Positions 50,051 through 58,081 of a stretch of DNA of 64,000 bases are shown here, one piece after another; position 1 is the first letter of the stretch, and every line of letters begins with the position of its first letter. The position numbers and the translations under genes are program-made. This DNA comes from Tenggerimyces flavus. GTDB taxonomy: Bacteria; Actinomycetota; Actinomycetes; Propionibacteriales; Actinopolymorphaceae. Under the pieces are notes generated by a model. It saw only the letters and a list, made by a program, of their open reading frames with translations. It ran no database searches and was not told the origin of the DNA. The stretch covers positions 930,001-994,000 of the forward strand of contig NZ_JAFBCM010000001.1 in the NCBI RefSeq assembly GCF_016907715.1, read 5' to 3'.

Positions 50051-50808
50051 CGATCGCCCAGCGCCCTCGAACTCGGGTCGATGCCGCGCAGCATCATGCC
50101 CTGGCCGAGCGACTGCGAGTGCGAGTCGCCGATCGGCTCGTCCTCGGGGTCGCGGTACTGGACCAGCAGCGTGGTCCGCGCCTCGTCCGTCGTGTTCGTG
50201 CCCGAGCCGTGCACCGTGTGGTAGCTGAAGAACAGCACGTCGCCGGCCTCGGCCTCACACGGCACCGAGTTCTCCAACGGCCATTCGGAGAACGGCAGGT
50301 GGTAGCTGCCCTCGGTCTCGTGCTGCAGGGCGCCGTTCTTGTGCGAGCCGGGCACGACGCGTACGCAGCCCTTCTCGACCGGCGCGTCGTCGAAGTGGAA
50401 GATCGCCGCGCCCACCGAGTCCTTCGTGTGCGGGAAGAAGGGGTGGTCCTGGTGCATCGGGAACGGCGAGCCCTTCTCCGGCGGTTTCACGAACATCTTC
50501 GTGTGGTGCAGCTGCACGTTCGGCGTTCCCATGATCGCCGCGGCCACGTCGGTGAAGCGCGGATCGGTGATCAGCCGCGCGAACGCCGCGGAGTAGAACT
50601 GCACGTCGTGGCAGTGCTTGAGCTCGGTCGCCGCACCCATGGTGAGCTCCTTCGCGCTCCCCCAGGTCGGGTCCCAGTCGCGGTTGAGCCGGCCGATCAG
50701 GTCGTGGCTCTCCTGCCGGTACGTGGCCGCCTCGTCCTTGCCGATGAGTCCCTTCACCAGCAGGTAGCCGTTGTCTCGGTACGACGCGAGTGCCGCCTCG
50801 TCGACCAT
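50047..50808 (-). CDS. Phytanoyl-CoA dioxygenase family protein
   Basis: 253 residues from ATG 50808 with GGAGG 6 bases upstream. Fe(II)/2-oxoglutarate oxygenase core: iron ligands in MHQDHPFF (H-x-D) and the distal histidine in YHTVHGSGTNTTDEARTTLLVQY, with the 2-oxoglutarate-binding arginine nearby. Family members hydroxylate phytanoyl-CoA, ectoine or various natural products; the substrate is unknown. Co-transcribed with the AraC regulator. Confidence 0.9.
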   Translation of the reverse strand: MVDEAALASYRDNGYLLVKGLIGKDEAATYRQESHDLIGRLNRDWDPTWGSAKELTMGAATELKHCHDVQFYSAAFARLITDPRFTDVAAAIMGTPNVQLHHTKMFVKPPEKGSPFPMHQDHPFFPHTKDSVGAAIFHFDDAPVEKGCVRVVPGSHKNGALQHETEGSYHLPFSEWPLENSVPCEAEAGDVLFFSYHTVHGSGTNTTDEARTTLLVQYRDPEDEPIGDSHSQSLGQGMMLRGIDPSSRALGDR

Positions 50809-50993
50809 GTGATCCTCCAACGTCGGTGCGAATGTCGTCGCTTCGACGGTATGCAGCCCATGCTGCCAGCCAGAGAGCCTCGACGGACGCTGATGTTCGG
50901 AAAACGGACATGGACTTGCCTCGCCCCAGGGCGGTTGCCGCGCCTCGATCGAGCAGGGGTGTGCCGGCGGTCGGCTGGGCCTAAAGTGCGGTT

Positions 50994-51626
50994 GTGCTGT
51001 CTCCCGACGAGCTTCTGACCACCACCCGCGCGGTCCGGCGACGCCTGGACCTCGACCGACCGGTGCCGCTCGAGCTGGTCCGCGAGTGCATCGAGATCGC
51101 GCTGCAGGCGCCGTCCGGCAGCAACCGCCAGACCTGGCACTTCGTGGTCGTGACGGACGCGGACCAGCGGGCCGCGCTCGGCGAGGTGTACGGGCGCGCG
51201 GTCCGCGGCTACCTCGCGTCGCCCGGCGCGGCGGGCAGGCTGTACGCCGACGATCCGTCCCGCGCACCGGTCCAGACCCGTGTCGGCTCGAGCGTCGCGT
51301 ACCTCGGCGAGGTCATGGGTCGCGTTCCGGTGCTCGTGGTCCCGTGTCTGCAGGTCAAGCGGCTGTCAGCGTCCAACCAGGCCGGAACGTGGGGTTCGGT
51401 CCTGCCGGCAGCGTGGAGCTACTGCCTCGCCGCTCGGGCGCGAGATCTCGGAACGGCGTGGACGACGCTGCACCTCACGTACGAGGACGAGGTCAACGCG
51501 ATCCTCGGGCTGCCGGCGGACATCCGTACGGCGGCGCTGATCCCGACCGCGTACACGCTCGGCACCACGTTCAAGCCCGCGCCGCGCCAACCCGTCGACG
51601 AGGTGCTCCATCTCGACCGCTGGTGA
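50994..51626 (+). CDS. Nitroreductase family protein
   Basis: 210 residues from GTG 50994. FMN-binding segments: RAVRRRLDLDRPVP, ALQAPSGSNRQTWHFVVVTD and GLPADIRTAALIPTAYTLGT, the normal nitroreductase layout. Uses NAD(P)H to reduce nitro compounds, quinones or enones. Upstream region of about 185 bases shows nothing else. Followed by an aldolase gene whose likely true start overlaps the end of this gene. Confidence 0.9.
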   Translation: MLSPDELLTTTRAVRRRLDLDRPVPLELVRECIEIALQAPSGSNRQTWHFVVVTDADQRAALGEVYGRAVRGYLASPGAAGRLYADDPSRAPVQTRVGSSVAYLGEVMGRVPVLVVPCLQVKRLSASNQAGTWGSVLPAAWSYCLAARARDLGTAWTTLHLTYEDEVNAILGLPADIRTAALIPTAYTLGTTFKPAPRQPVDEVLHLDRW

Positions 51627-51663
51627 CCTCGCCCGGATCGCGCGACCTGACGGCACGTTCCTC

Positions 51664-52461
51664 ATGGTCGCGATGGATCAGCGCGAGTCGCTCCGCGCGA
51701 TGCTCGGCGGCGCCGGCGACGACGAGTTGGTCGCGTTCAAGGCCGACGTCGCGGCCGTTCTCGCGCCCGAGGCGTCGGGATTCCTCGTCGATCCGGCGTA
51801 CGGAGGCCGTATCCTCGCGGGCGATGGAAAGGCTGGGCTGATCGTTGCCGCGGACACACTGGTGGGCACCGAGTCCGAAGTCGTCGCCGACGCGCGGTTC
51901 GACGACACGCTCGACCTGTCTGGCTTCGCTCGGGCAGGCGTCGCGGCGGCGAAGCTCCTCGTGGTGTGGCGGGACGACGGCCGGACGGCGGAGCGCGTGG
52001 CGGACGCGGCCCGTTTCGTCGAGGCGTGCCGGGAAGCCGGGCTGGTGAGCATCGTGGAGGGCGTGGTCCGGCCGATCACCTCTCCCACCCGCGAGGCGGA
52101 GCTCGTCTCGTGCGCACGTGCGTTGGGCGCTCTCGGTCCTTCGCTCTACAAGGCGGAGGTGCCGTACTTCGGGCGTGGTCCGGCCGCGCGGATCACCGAC
52201 GCCGCGTCGGCTGTGTCGGCGGCGGTCGGGTGTCCGTGGGTCGTGTTGTCGTCGCACGTGGAGCGCGCCGACTTCGCCGCCGCTGTGGAGGCGTGCTGCC
52301 GCGGTGGGGCGTCGGGCATGCTCGCGGGGCGGGCGTTGTGGACGAACGCGTTGTCGTCGGCCGACCGACGGGCGACGCTGGCCGCGGAGTCCGTTCCGTA
52401 CCTGCGGTCGCTGTCGACCGTGGTCGCCGCGGACGCCCGGCCGTGGACGGCTGTGCCGTGA
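51664..52461 (+). CDS. LacD/YihT-like class I aldolase
   Basis: 265 residues from the first ATG (51664), which begins MVAMDQRESLRAML, the conserved first strand of LacD (tagatose-1,6-bisphosphate aldolase) and YihT (sulfofructose-1-phosphate aldolase). Homologues begin 15-20 residues earlier, and the frame upstream encodes a fitting STAGDLARIARPDGTFL, but no ATG, GTG, TTG or CTG is available there; an ATC at 51610 with GAGG 6 bases before it may be the true start. The Schiff-base lysine is in SLYKAEVPYF. Ends with a 4-bp GTGA overlap with the PfkB kinase gene. The substrate may be a sugar or sulfosugar phosphate. Confidence 0.85.
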   Translation: MVAMDQRESLRAMLGGAGDDELVAFKADVAAVLAPEASGFLVDPAYGGRILAGDGKAGLIVAADTLVGTESEVVADARFDDTLDLSGFARAGVAAAKLLVVWRDDGRTAERVADAARFVEACREAGLVSIVEGVVRPITSPTREAELVSCARALGALGPSLYKAEVPYFGRGPAARITDAASAVSAAVGCPWVVLSSHVERADFAAAVEACCRGGASGMLAGRALWTNALSSADRRATLAAESVPYLRSLSTVVAADARPWTAVP

Positions 52462-53324
52462 CGCGGCTCGTCTTCCTGGGGCTCGCGACGATGGACGCGA
52501 TCGCGGTCGTGCCGCGGTTGCCGGGGCCGGACGAGCGGCTGGAGGCGTTGTCCGTCGTTCATGCCGGCGGTGGGATCGCGGCGACGGCCTCGGTCGCGGC
52601 CGCGCGGCTCGGCGCTTCGGCGGCGTTCGTGGGGCCGGTGGCCGACGACGAGGAGGGCGAACGGATCCTCGCCGGGCTATACGCCGAGGGCGTCGACGTG
52701 TCGGGCGTGCTGCGCGTTCCCGCTGGTCAGGGCGGGTCGAGCGTGATCCTGGTGGACCAGACGACGGGTTCGCGGGCGATTGCGACACGGCCGCTCGTGC
52801 CGTTCGCGATCCCGCCGGGTCTCGTCGCGGGCGCGGACTGGGTGCACGTCGACCACCACGGCTGGCCGGCGGTGGTGCCGTTCCTGGGTGGGCCGGCGCG
52901 GATCTCGGTCGACGCGGGCAACCCGATCCCGGATCTCGTGCTGGACCAGGTGGACCTGTACGTGCCGACGCTCGCGGCGCTGCGGCTGCGCTACCCCGCG
53001 GCGACGGCGCCCGGCGAGCTCGTCGAGCTGGCGCTGGCCGACGGCGCCCGCTGCGTGGTGGCGACCGACGGCGAGCACGGCTCGTACGGCTCCGCGACGC
53101 CCGGCGAGCTCGTGGTCGCGCCGGGCATCGCGGTCGACGTACGCAGCACGCTCGGCGCGGGCGACGTCTTCCACGGCGCCCTGCTCGTCGCGATCTCCCG
53201 CGGCGACTCGCTCGCTGACGGGATGCGCTTCGCCAACGCCGCCGCGGCCCTGTCCTGCCGCGCCGTCGACGGCCGCTCCGCCATCCCCACGGCTGCCGAG
53301 CTGGCGGTCTGGCTCAGTCGCTAG
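52458..53324 (+). CDS. PfkB family carbohydrate kinase
   Basis: 288 residues from GTG 52458. PfkB features: glycine-rich AGGGIAATASVAAARLG near the N-terminus and the catalytic C-terminal motif STLGAGDVFHGALLVAI (catalytic Asp). Paired with a LacD/YihT-type aldolase, it would phosphorylate the ketose phosphate that the aldolase then splits, as LacC/LacD or YihV/YihT do. Its TAG stop shares CTAG with the convergent GH99-like gene. Confidence 0.9.
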   Translation: MTRLVFLGLATMDAIAVVPRLPGPDERLEALSVVHAGGGIAATASVAAARLGASAAFVGPVADDEEGERILAGLYAEGVDVSGVLRVPAGQGGSSVILVDQTTGSRAIATRPLVPFAIPPGLVAGADWVHVDHHGWPAVVPFLGGPARISVDAGNPIPDLVLDQVDLYVPTLAALRLRYPAATAPGELVELALADGARCVVATDGEHGSYGSATPGELVVAPGIAVDVRSTLGAGDVFHGALLVAISRGDSLADGMRFANAAAALSCRAVDGRSAIPTAAELAVWLSR

Positions 53325-54994
53325 CTCGGGTTGCCCACGCAGCCCGCGCCGTTGGTGAGCTGGAAGCCCGAACGGACCGCGTTCAGGTACAGGCACCCGT
53401 CGCGCTTGTTCGGCTCGACGTAGCCACCCTCGTGCCACTCGTTCCAGGCGTAGACCAGCACGAAGTTGTCCACCAGCGCGGGTCGCGTCGAGGCGTCCAT
53501 GTCCGCCTGGACGTTCGCGATCAGCGCGCGGAACCGGTCGATGGTGTGGTCCGGGTACCAGCGGAACGACTTCTCCAGGTTCGCCTGCGTCGGCGGGTTC
53601 GGGTCCGGGATCTGGATCCCGATCCGCGGCCGCTCGTCGAAGTTCGACGTGATGCACCGCATCAGCACCCCCGGCCGGGAGGCGAAGAACGCACGCTGGT
53701 TGTCGACGTACGTCTGGTACGAACGGCTCGGGCTCCACTGCCCCTGACACTGCCGGCCCTCGAACCCCGCCGCCGCCGTCTCGATCCCGAGGTCGGCGTT
53801 GTGGGTGATGAGGATCTCCTCGCCGAACTTCGCCCGCGCCTTCGCCCGGATCGCATCGTTGAACCGGCGAACGGACGGCACGTCGCTGCCCTGAGCCGTG
53901 CCCGCGCCGATGCCACGCGTGTCGCACACGGTCAGCACCTTGCGTCCGTCGTTCGCACGCAGGAAGTTCGGCTGGCTGAGGTAGCTGTCGACGATGACCT
54001 GCGCCGCGCGGTCGATCTGCTCCGCGGGCAGCTGCAGCCCGACCGGGCCGTCCTTCCACGGGTGGATGCAGGGCATGATCGTGAAGTCCATGGAAGCGCG
54101 GTTCGCCGCGCGCAGGAAGGACTTCAGGCCCTCAACGTAATTCTCGTTGCCGCCGTTCGCGGGGTTCCAGTACCAGTAGAACGCGAAGTGATCGAGGCCC
54201 GCGCCGGCGGCCTGCTTGATCTGCTTCTCCAACGTCGCGGTCTGGCTGTCGTCGTAGTAGCCGATCGACGGCTCGAGATCCGACCAGTCCTCGTTCGCCC
54301 AGTGCCAGGGGCGCTTCTCCACGCCGACGCCGGCGAAGTCGCGCAGGCCCGCCCACCAGTCGCGGCGGCCGTACACGCGCTCGGCGTTGTCCAGCAGCGA
54401 CTGGTTGCCCTTGGCGTCCCAGTTCGCGAAGTAGATCGCGCCGGCGCGGTTGTACGTTGTCGGCGCGAAGCCCAGCCGCCCGTCGGTGCGGTAGCCGCGC
54501 GCGGCGAAGTCGGCGCGCTGGCCCTCGGGGACGACCCTCCATTCGACGCCGTTCGACATCCGCCACAGCGCTGCCGTGCCGGTCGCCTGGGTCGCCCAGA
54601 GATGGCCGATCACGCCCTCGTTGAGGTACTTGCCGCTGGCGACGAGCGCGTCGCGTTCGCTGGTCGACGGCGTGAGCAGGTACGCCGAGCGCGCCTTCAG
54701 GCGCATCCGGAACAGCGGCTGCGAGCCGGTGAACGGCTGCCGGCGCAGGTAGCCGAGCTTGCTCCGCACTGGCGTCATGCCGTACTTGCTGTCCGCGGCG
54801 GCAGCTTCGGAGCTCGACAGCGTCCAGAACCACCCGTTGTCGGCCGTCCGCAGCTCGACCAGCGGCACCGGGTCGGTGACCTTGGCCTCCGTCTGAGCGG
54901 GAGTCAGTCGCGGCACGTCGGCCTGCGCGGGCACGGCGGGTGCGATGAACGCGGTCAGTGCGAGAACGGCGATCCCCAAGCGCATAAGTCGCAT
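53321..54994 (-). CDS. Secreted GH99-like/WbsX-family protein with N-terminal lectin-like segment
   Basis: 557 residues from ATG 54994 (ATG 54985 also possible). Signal peptide (LGIAVLALTAFIAPAVPAQA). Residues about 30-180 contain WFWTLSSSEAA and a repeated HLWATQATGTAALWRM type pattern, resembling a DUF5648-like carbohydrate-binding segment. The C-terminal part carries DHFAFYWYWNPANG, WKDGP, YAWNEWHEGGYVEPN, the signature of GH99-like WbsX proteins, which may cut or handle polysaccharides. Co-oriented with, and 10 bases downstream of, an ArsR-type regulator gene. Confidence 0.85.
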   Translation of the reverse strand: MRLMRLGIAVLALTAFIAPAVPAQADVPRLTPAQTEAKVTDPVPLVELRTADNGWFWTLSSSEAAAADSKYGMTPVRSKLGYLRRQPFTGSQPLFRMRLKARSAYLLTPSTSERDALVASGKYLNEGVIGHLWATQATGTAALWRMSNGVEWRVVPEGQRADFAARGYRTDGRLGFAPTTYNRAGAIYFANWDAKGNQSLLDNAERVYGRRDWWAGLRDFAGVGVEKRPWHWANEDWSDLEPSIGYYDDSQTATLEKQIKQAAGAGLDHFAFYWYWNPANGGNENYVEGLKSFLRAANRASMDFTIMPCIHPWKDGPVGLQLPAEQIDRAAQVIVDSYLSQPNFLRANDGRKVLTVCDTRGIGAGTAQGSDVPSVRRFNDAIRAKARAKFGEEILITHNADLGIETAAAGFEGRQCQGQWSPSRSYQTYVDNQRAFFASRPGVLMRCITSNFDERPRIGIQIPDPNPPTQANLEKSFRWYPDHTIDRFRALIANVQADMDASTRPALVDNFVLVYAWNEWHEGGYVEPNKRDGCLYLNAVRSGFQLTNGAGCVGNPS

Positions 54995-55004
54995 TTGGCC
55001 GATC

Positions 55005-55688
55005 CTAGGCGACTTGGGCCTCCCACCCGAAGGTTGTCCACAGGCCCTGCCGCCCCGGCGGTGTGACCTGGACGGCCCTGCCGGTCCCGATGCGCACCAG
55101 CCAGCCGCGGTCGAACAGCTCCGCCGTGATCGCCGCACCGAGGGCGCCGGCGAGGTGCGGGCGACGTTCGGTCCAGTCGACGCAGTGCCGGACCAGCACC
55201 CGCCGCCGCTGCCGGAGCGCCTCGACATCGACGCCGAACTCGGTGAACGCGCGCGCGCCGACTGGCGTCAGCGCCTCCTCGTCGAGGTAGCCGAGCACGT
55301 GGAACGCGGACGTCAACGCGACGCCCGCCTGGCCGGCGAGGTGGTCGTAGCACGTACGAGCCGCCGCCGTCGCTCGGCCGCGCGAGGCCTCGCGGAGGTT
55401 CCGTACCGGCCGAGGAGGCGCGATCGTCAGCAGCGCCTCGAGCGCGAACGCGACCTCGGGCCCGGCGAGCCGGTAGTAGCGGTGCCGACCCTGCGGAACG
55501 ACCACCGCCAGCCCACCTTGGACGAGCCGGCCGAGGTGCTCGCTCGCCGTCGACGGCGCGATGTCCGCGGCCCGGGCGAGCTCGCCGGACGTCCAGGCCC
55601 GCCCGTCCATCAGACGCATGCACATCCGCGCCCGGCTCTCGTCCGCGAGCAGGGTCGCGAGACCCGCGAGGTCGGAGTCGGCGATCAT
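55005..55688 (-). CDS. ArsR-type winged-helix transcriptional regulator
   Basis: 227 residues from ATG 55688. N-terminal winged helix: LADESRARMCMRLMDGRAWTS, ELARAADIAPSTASEHLGRLVQGGLAVVV and the wing PQGRHRYYRLAGPEVAFALEAL. The C-terminal 130 residues form an extra domain ending RQGLWTTFGWEAQVA. No ArsR metal cysteine pair in the usual helix. Divergent from the flavin reductase gene with a palindromic site between, so it probably represses both. Confidence 0.9.
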   Translation of the reverse strand: MIADSDLAGLATLLADESRARMCMRLMDGRAWTSGELARAADIAPSTASEHLGRLVQGGLAVVVPQGRHRYYRLAGPEVAFALEALLTIAPPRPVRNLREASRGRATAAARTCYDHLAGQAGVALTSAFHVLGYLDEEALTPVGARAFTEFGVDVEALRQRRRVLVRHCVDWTERRPHLAGALGAAITAELFDRGWLVRIGTGRAVQVTPPGRQGLWTTFGWEAQVA

Positions 55689-55710
55689 GCCGCTCACCGT
55701 ACGTCCGGAA

Positions 55711-55732
55711 CGCTTCGGCCAGGACCGAAGCG
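55711..55732. promoter_or_regulatory. Candidate ArsR-type operator, CGCTTCGG-N6-CCGAAGCG
   Basis: Perfect 8-bp half-sites separated by 6 bases, in the 66-base gap between the divergent ArsR-type regulator and flavin reductase genes. Ideally placed to control both promoters. Confidence 0.7.
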
Positions 55733-55754
55733 ACTCGCTCCTAGCTTCGAGACC

Positions 55755-56354
55755 ATGACTGCGACGCGGGTGATCACGCCTTCGATCCTCTACTTTGGTA
55801 CGCCGGTCGTTCTGGTGACGACGACGAACCCGGACGGCACCGCCAACATCTCGCCGATGTCGTCCGCCTGGGCGCTCGGCTCGACCGTCGTCCTCGGGCT
55901 CGGCGACGACGGCCAGTGCGTCGCGAACCTGTCCCGCCTCGGCGAGTGCGTGCTCAACCTCCCCTCGGCCGCACTGTGGACGCAGGTGGAACGGATCGCG
56001 CCGTTCACCGGCCGCGACCCCGTTCCGGAGGACAAGCAGGCGCGGTACACGTTCGAGCCGGACAAGTTCGGCGCCGCCGGCCTCACCCCGCTCGCCTCGG
56101 AGGTGGTCCGCCCGCCGCGCATCGCCGAGTGCCCGCTGCAGCTGGAGGCCGAGGTCGCGTCGATCACACCGGGCAAGGAGGGCGGGTTCGCCATCGTCGA
56201 GACCCTGGTACGTCGGGTGCACGCGCACGAGGACGTGACGATCCCCGGCACGAACCACGTGGACACCGCACGCTGGGAGCCGCTGCTGTACGTCTTCCGC
56301 CACTACTACGGCACGGGCGAACGGCTGGGCGAGTCGTTCAAGGCCGAGTACTGA
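55755..56354 (+). CDS. Flavin reductase family (FMN-binding split barrel) protein
   Basis: 199 residues. Split-barrel flavoprotein: TPVVLVTTTNPDGTANISPMSSAWALGSTVVLGLG is the typical FMN-binding first part, in which serine and threonine contact the phosphate. Members reduce FMN or act as small oxidoreductases. Start ATG 55755. Divergent from the ArsR-type gene with a shared operator and followed by an MFS pump. Confidence 0.85.
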   Translation: MTATRVITPSILYFGTPVVLVTTTNPDGTANISPMSSAWALGSTVVLGLGDDGQCVANLSRLGECVLNLPSAALWTQVERIAPFTGRDPVPEDKQARYTFEPDKFGAAGLTPLASEVVRPPRIAECPLQLEAEVASITPGKEGGFAIVETLVRRVHAHEDVTIPGTNHVDTARWEPLLYVFRHYYGTGERLGESFKAEY

Positions 56355-56397
56355 CGCCAGGAGGGAGAAGTTCCCCCAGCGAACTAAAGTCGGCGAG

Positions 56398-57924
56398 GTG
56401 ACGGACGGTTCGGCGCGGCAGACGACGGGGCCCAGCCCTACCCGCAGGGGCCGGGTCGTCACGGCGCTGATGCTGACGATGGCGCTCGCGGCGATGGACA
56501 CGACGATCGTCGCGACCGCCCTCCCGCAGGTGGTCGGCGACCTCGGTGGGCTGGCGTACTTCTCCTGGCTGTTCTCGGTCTACCTGCTCGCCCAGACTGT
56601 CACGATCCCGATCTACGGCAAGCTCGCCGACACGTACGGCCGCAAGCGGGTGCTGATCGTCGGCGTGCTGATCTTCTTGCTCGGCTCCGGCCTGTCCGCG
56701 CTCTCCTGGGACATGGTCGCGCTGATCGCCTTCCGCGGCATCCAGGGCATCGGCGCCGGCTCGATCGGGGCGGTCGTCACGACGATCGTCGCGGACCTCT
56801 ACAACCTGAGCGAACGCGGCAAGGTGCAGGGGCGGATGGCGTCCGTCTGGGGCATCTCGGCGGTCGTCGGCCCGACGATGGGCGGCGCGTTCGCCGACTA
56901 CGCGAGCTGGCGGTGGGTGTTCCTCGTCAACCTGCCGGTCGGTGCCGCGGCGCTCGCGCTGATCGTTCGCTACCTGCACGAGAAGGTGCCGGAACGCACC
57001 CGACATCGCGTCGACTATCTCGGCGCCGCGCTGGTGATGACGACCGCCGGGCTCTTCGTTTTCGCTTTGCTGCAAGGCGGAACGGCGTGGCCATGGCTGT
57101 CCGCACCGAGCTTCATAGTCTTCGGCTGCTTCGCGCTCGCCGCCGCGGCGACGGTGATCGTCGAACGTCGTGCCGCCGAACCGATCGTCCCGGGTTGGGT
57201 GTGGTCGCGCCGTACGTTGCTCGGCGGCAATCTCACGATGGCCTGCCTCGGGTTGCTGGTGATCGGGCCGAGCGCGTACCTCCCGACGTACGGCCAGGGC
57301 GTCCTCGGACTCTCCGCGATCGTCGCCGGCCTCGTGCTCGCGACGATGAGCATGACCTGGCCGATCGCGGCGTCGCAGGCGAACAAGCTCTACCTGCGGA
57401 TCGGCTTCCGCGACACCAGCCTGATCGGCGTCGCCCTGTGCCTGGTGGCGATCGCGATCTTCCTCCTCCAGCCGGCCACGCCGTCGGTGTGGCCGGTCGT
57501 CGCGTCCACGCTCGTGCTCGGCGCGGGCTGCGGCCTGCTGTCGGTGCCGACGCTCGTCGGCATCCAGTCGCACGTGGAGTGGAACGAACGCGGCGTGGCG
57601 ACCAGCTCGATCATGTTCAACCGGTTCCTCGGCCAGAGCATCGGCGCCGCGGTGTTCGGGGCGATCGCGAACGCCACGCTGGTCCGCGCGTTGGCCGACG
57701 CGCCGGCCGGGCTGCGTGGCGAGCTGCCGAAGGACCTGAACGGGATCTCGGAGGTGCTCGACGGCGCGAACGGCCCGGCGATGACGTACCTGCGGACCGC
57801 GATCGAGGCGGCGACCCACAACGTCTACCTCGGCCTCACCGTCGCCGCCCTCCTCGGCGTTGTCGTGCTGCTGTTCGTCATGCCGCGCAAGATCACCGTG
57901 GTGTCTCACGACAACAGCCAGTAG
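56398..57924 (+). CDS. MFS drug:H+ antiporter (DHA2/EmrB-QacA type)
   Basis: 508 residues, fourteen predicted helices. Motif D1-like MDTTIVATALPQVVGDLGG in helix 1, motif A GKLADTYGRKRVLIVG and motif C GISAVVGPTMGGAFADY. Start GTG 56398 with GGAGGGAG about 35 bases upstream and weak sites nearer. Likely exports a toxic compound, possibly together with the flavin reductase gene 43 bases upstream. Its stop codon TAG is also part of the -10-like box of the trp leader. Confidence 0.9.
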   Translation: MTDGSARQTTGPSPTRRGRVVTALMLTMALAAMDTTIVATALPQVVGDLGGLAYFSWLFSVYLLAQTVTIPIYGKLADTYGRKRVLIVGVLIFLLGSGLSALSWDMVALIAFRGIQGIGAGSIGAVVTTIVADLYNLSERGKVQGRMASVWGISAVVGPTMGGAFADYASWRWVFLVNLPVGAAALALIVRYLHEKVPERTRHRVDYLGAALVMTTAGLFVFALLQGGTAWPWLSAPSFIVFGCFALAAAATVIVERRAAEPIVPGWVWSRRTLLGGNLTMACLGLLVIGPSAYLPTYGQGVLGLSAIVAGLVLATMSMTWPIAASQANKLYLRIGFRDTSLIGVALCLVAIAIFLLQPATPSVWPVVASTLVLGAGCGLLSVPTLVGIQSHVEWNERGVATSSIMFNRFLGQSIGAAVFGAIANATLVRALADAPAGLRGELPKDLNGISEVLDGANGPAMTYLRTAIEAATHNVYLGLTVAALLGVVVLLFVMPRKITVVSHDNSQ

Positions 57925-57935
57925 AGTGCGGCGCT

Positions 57936-57977
57936 ATGGGTACGCGAATGCAGCAGCAGTGGTGGCGCCGCCTCTAG
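57936..57977 (+). CDS. trpL: trp leader peptide, 13 aa with tandem Trp codons
   Basis: Reads MGTRMQQQWWRRL-stop, with TGG TGG as codons 9 and 10. A TAGAGT -10-like box at 57922-57927 lies 8 bases before the ATG and there is no ribosome-binding site, so the transcript is probably leaderless, the same layout as the trpD leader in this window. Confidence 0.92.
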   Translation: MGTRMQQQWWRRL

Positions 57978-58033
57978 GGCGGGTGCCAACCCCTTCGCGT
58001 ACGACAGCGACCGCCCTTGCCGGCGGTCGTTTT
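57964..58033 (+). terminator. Tryptophan attenuator of trpEG
   Basis: Strand 1 GGCGCCGCC (57964-57972, across the Trp/Arg codons) pairs with strand 2 GGGCGGGTGCC (57977-57987). Strand 2 GGGCGG can instead pair with CCGCCC (58011-58016). Strand 3 CGACCGCC (58008-58015) pairs with strand 4 GGCGGTCG (58022-58029) and is followed by TTTT (58030-58033), an intrinsic terminator. Ribosome stalling at the Trp codons would favour the 2:3 antiterminator. Confidence 0.9.
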
Positions 58034-58081
58034 CGTGTGTGCCCATCCGGCAAGGGCCTGTTCACAGGAGGCCTTTCCGAG

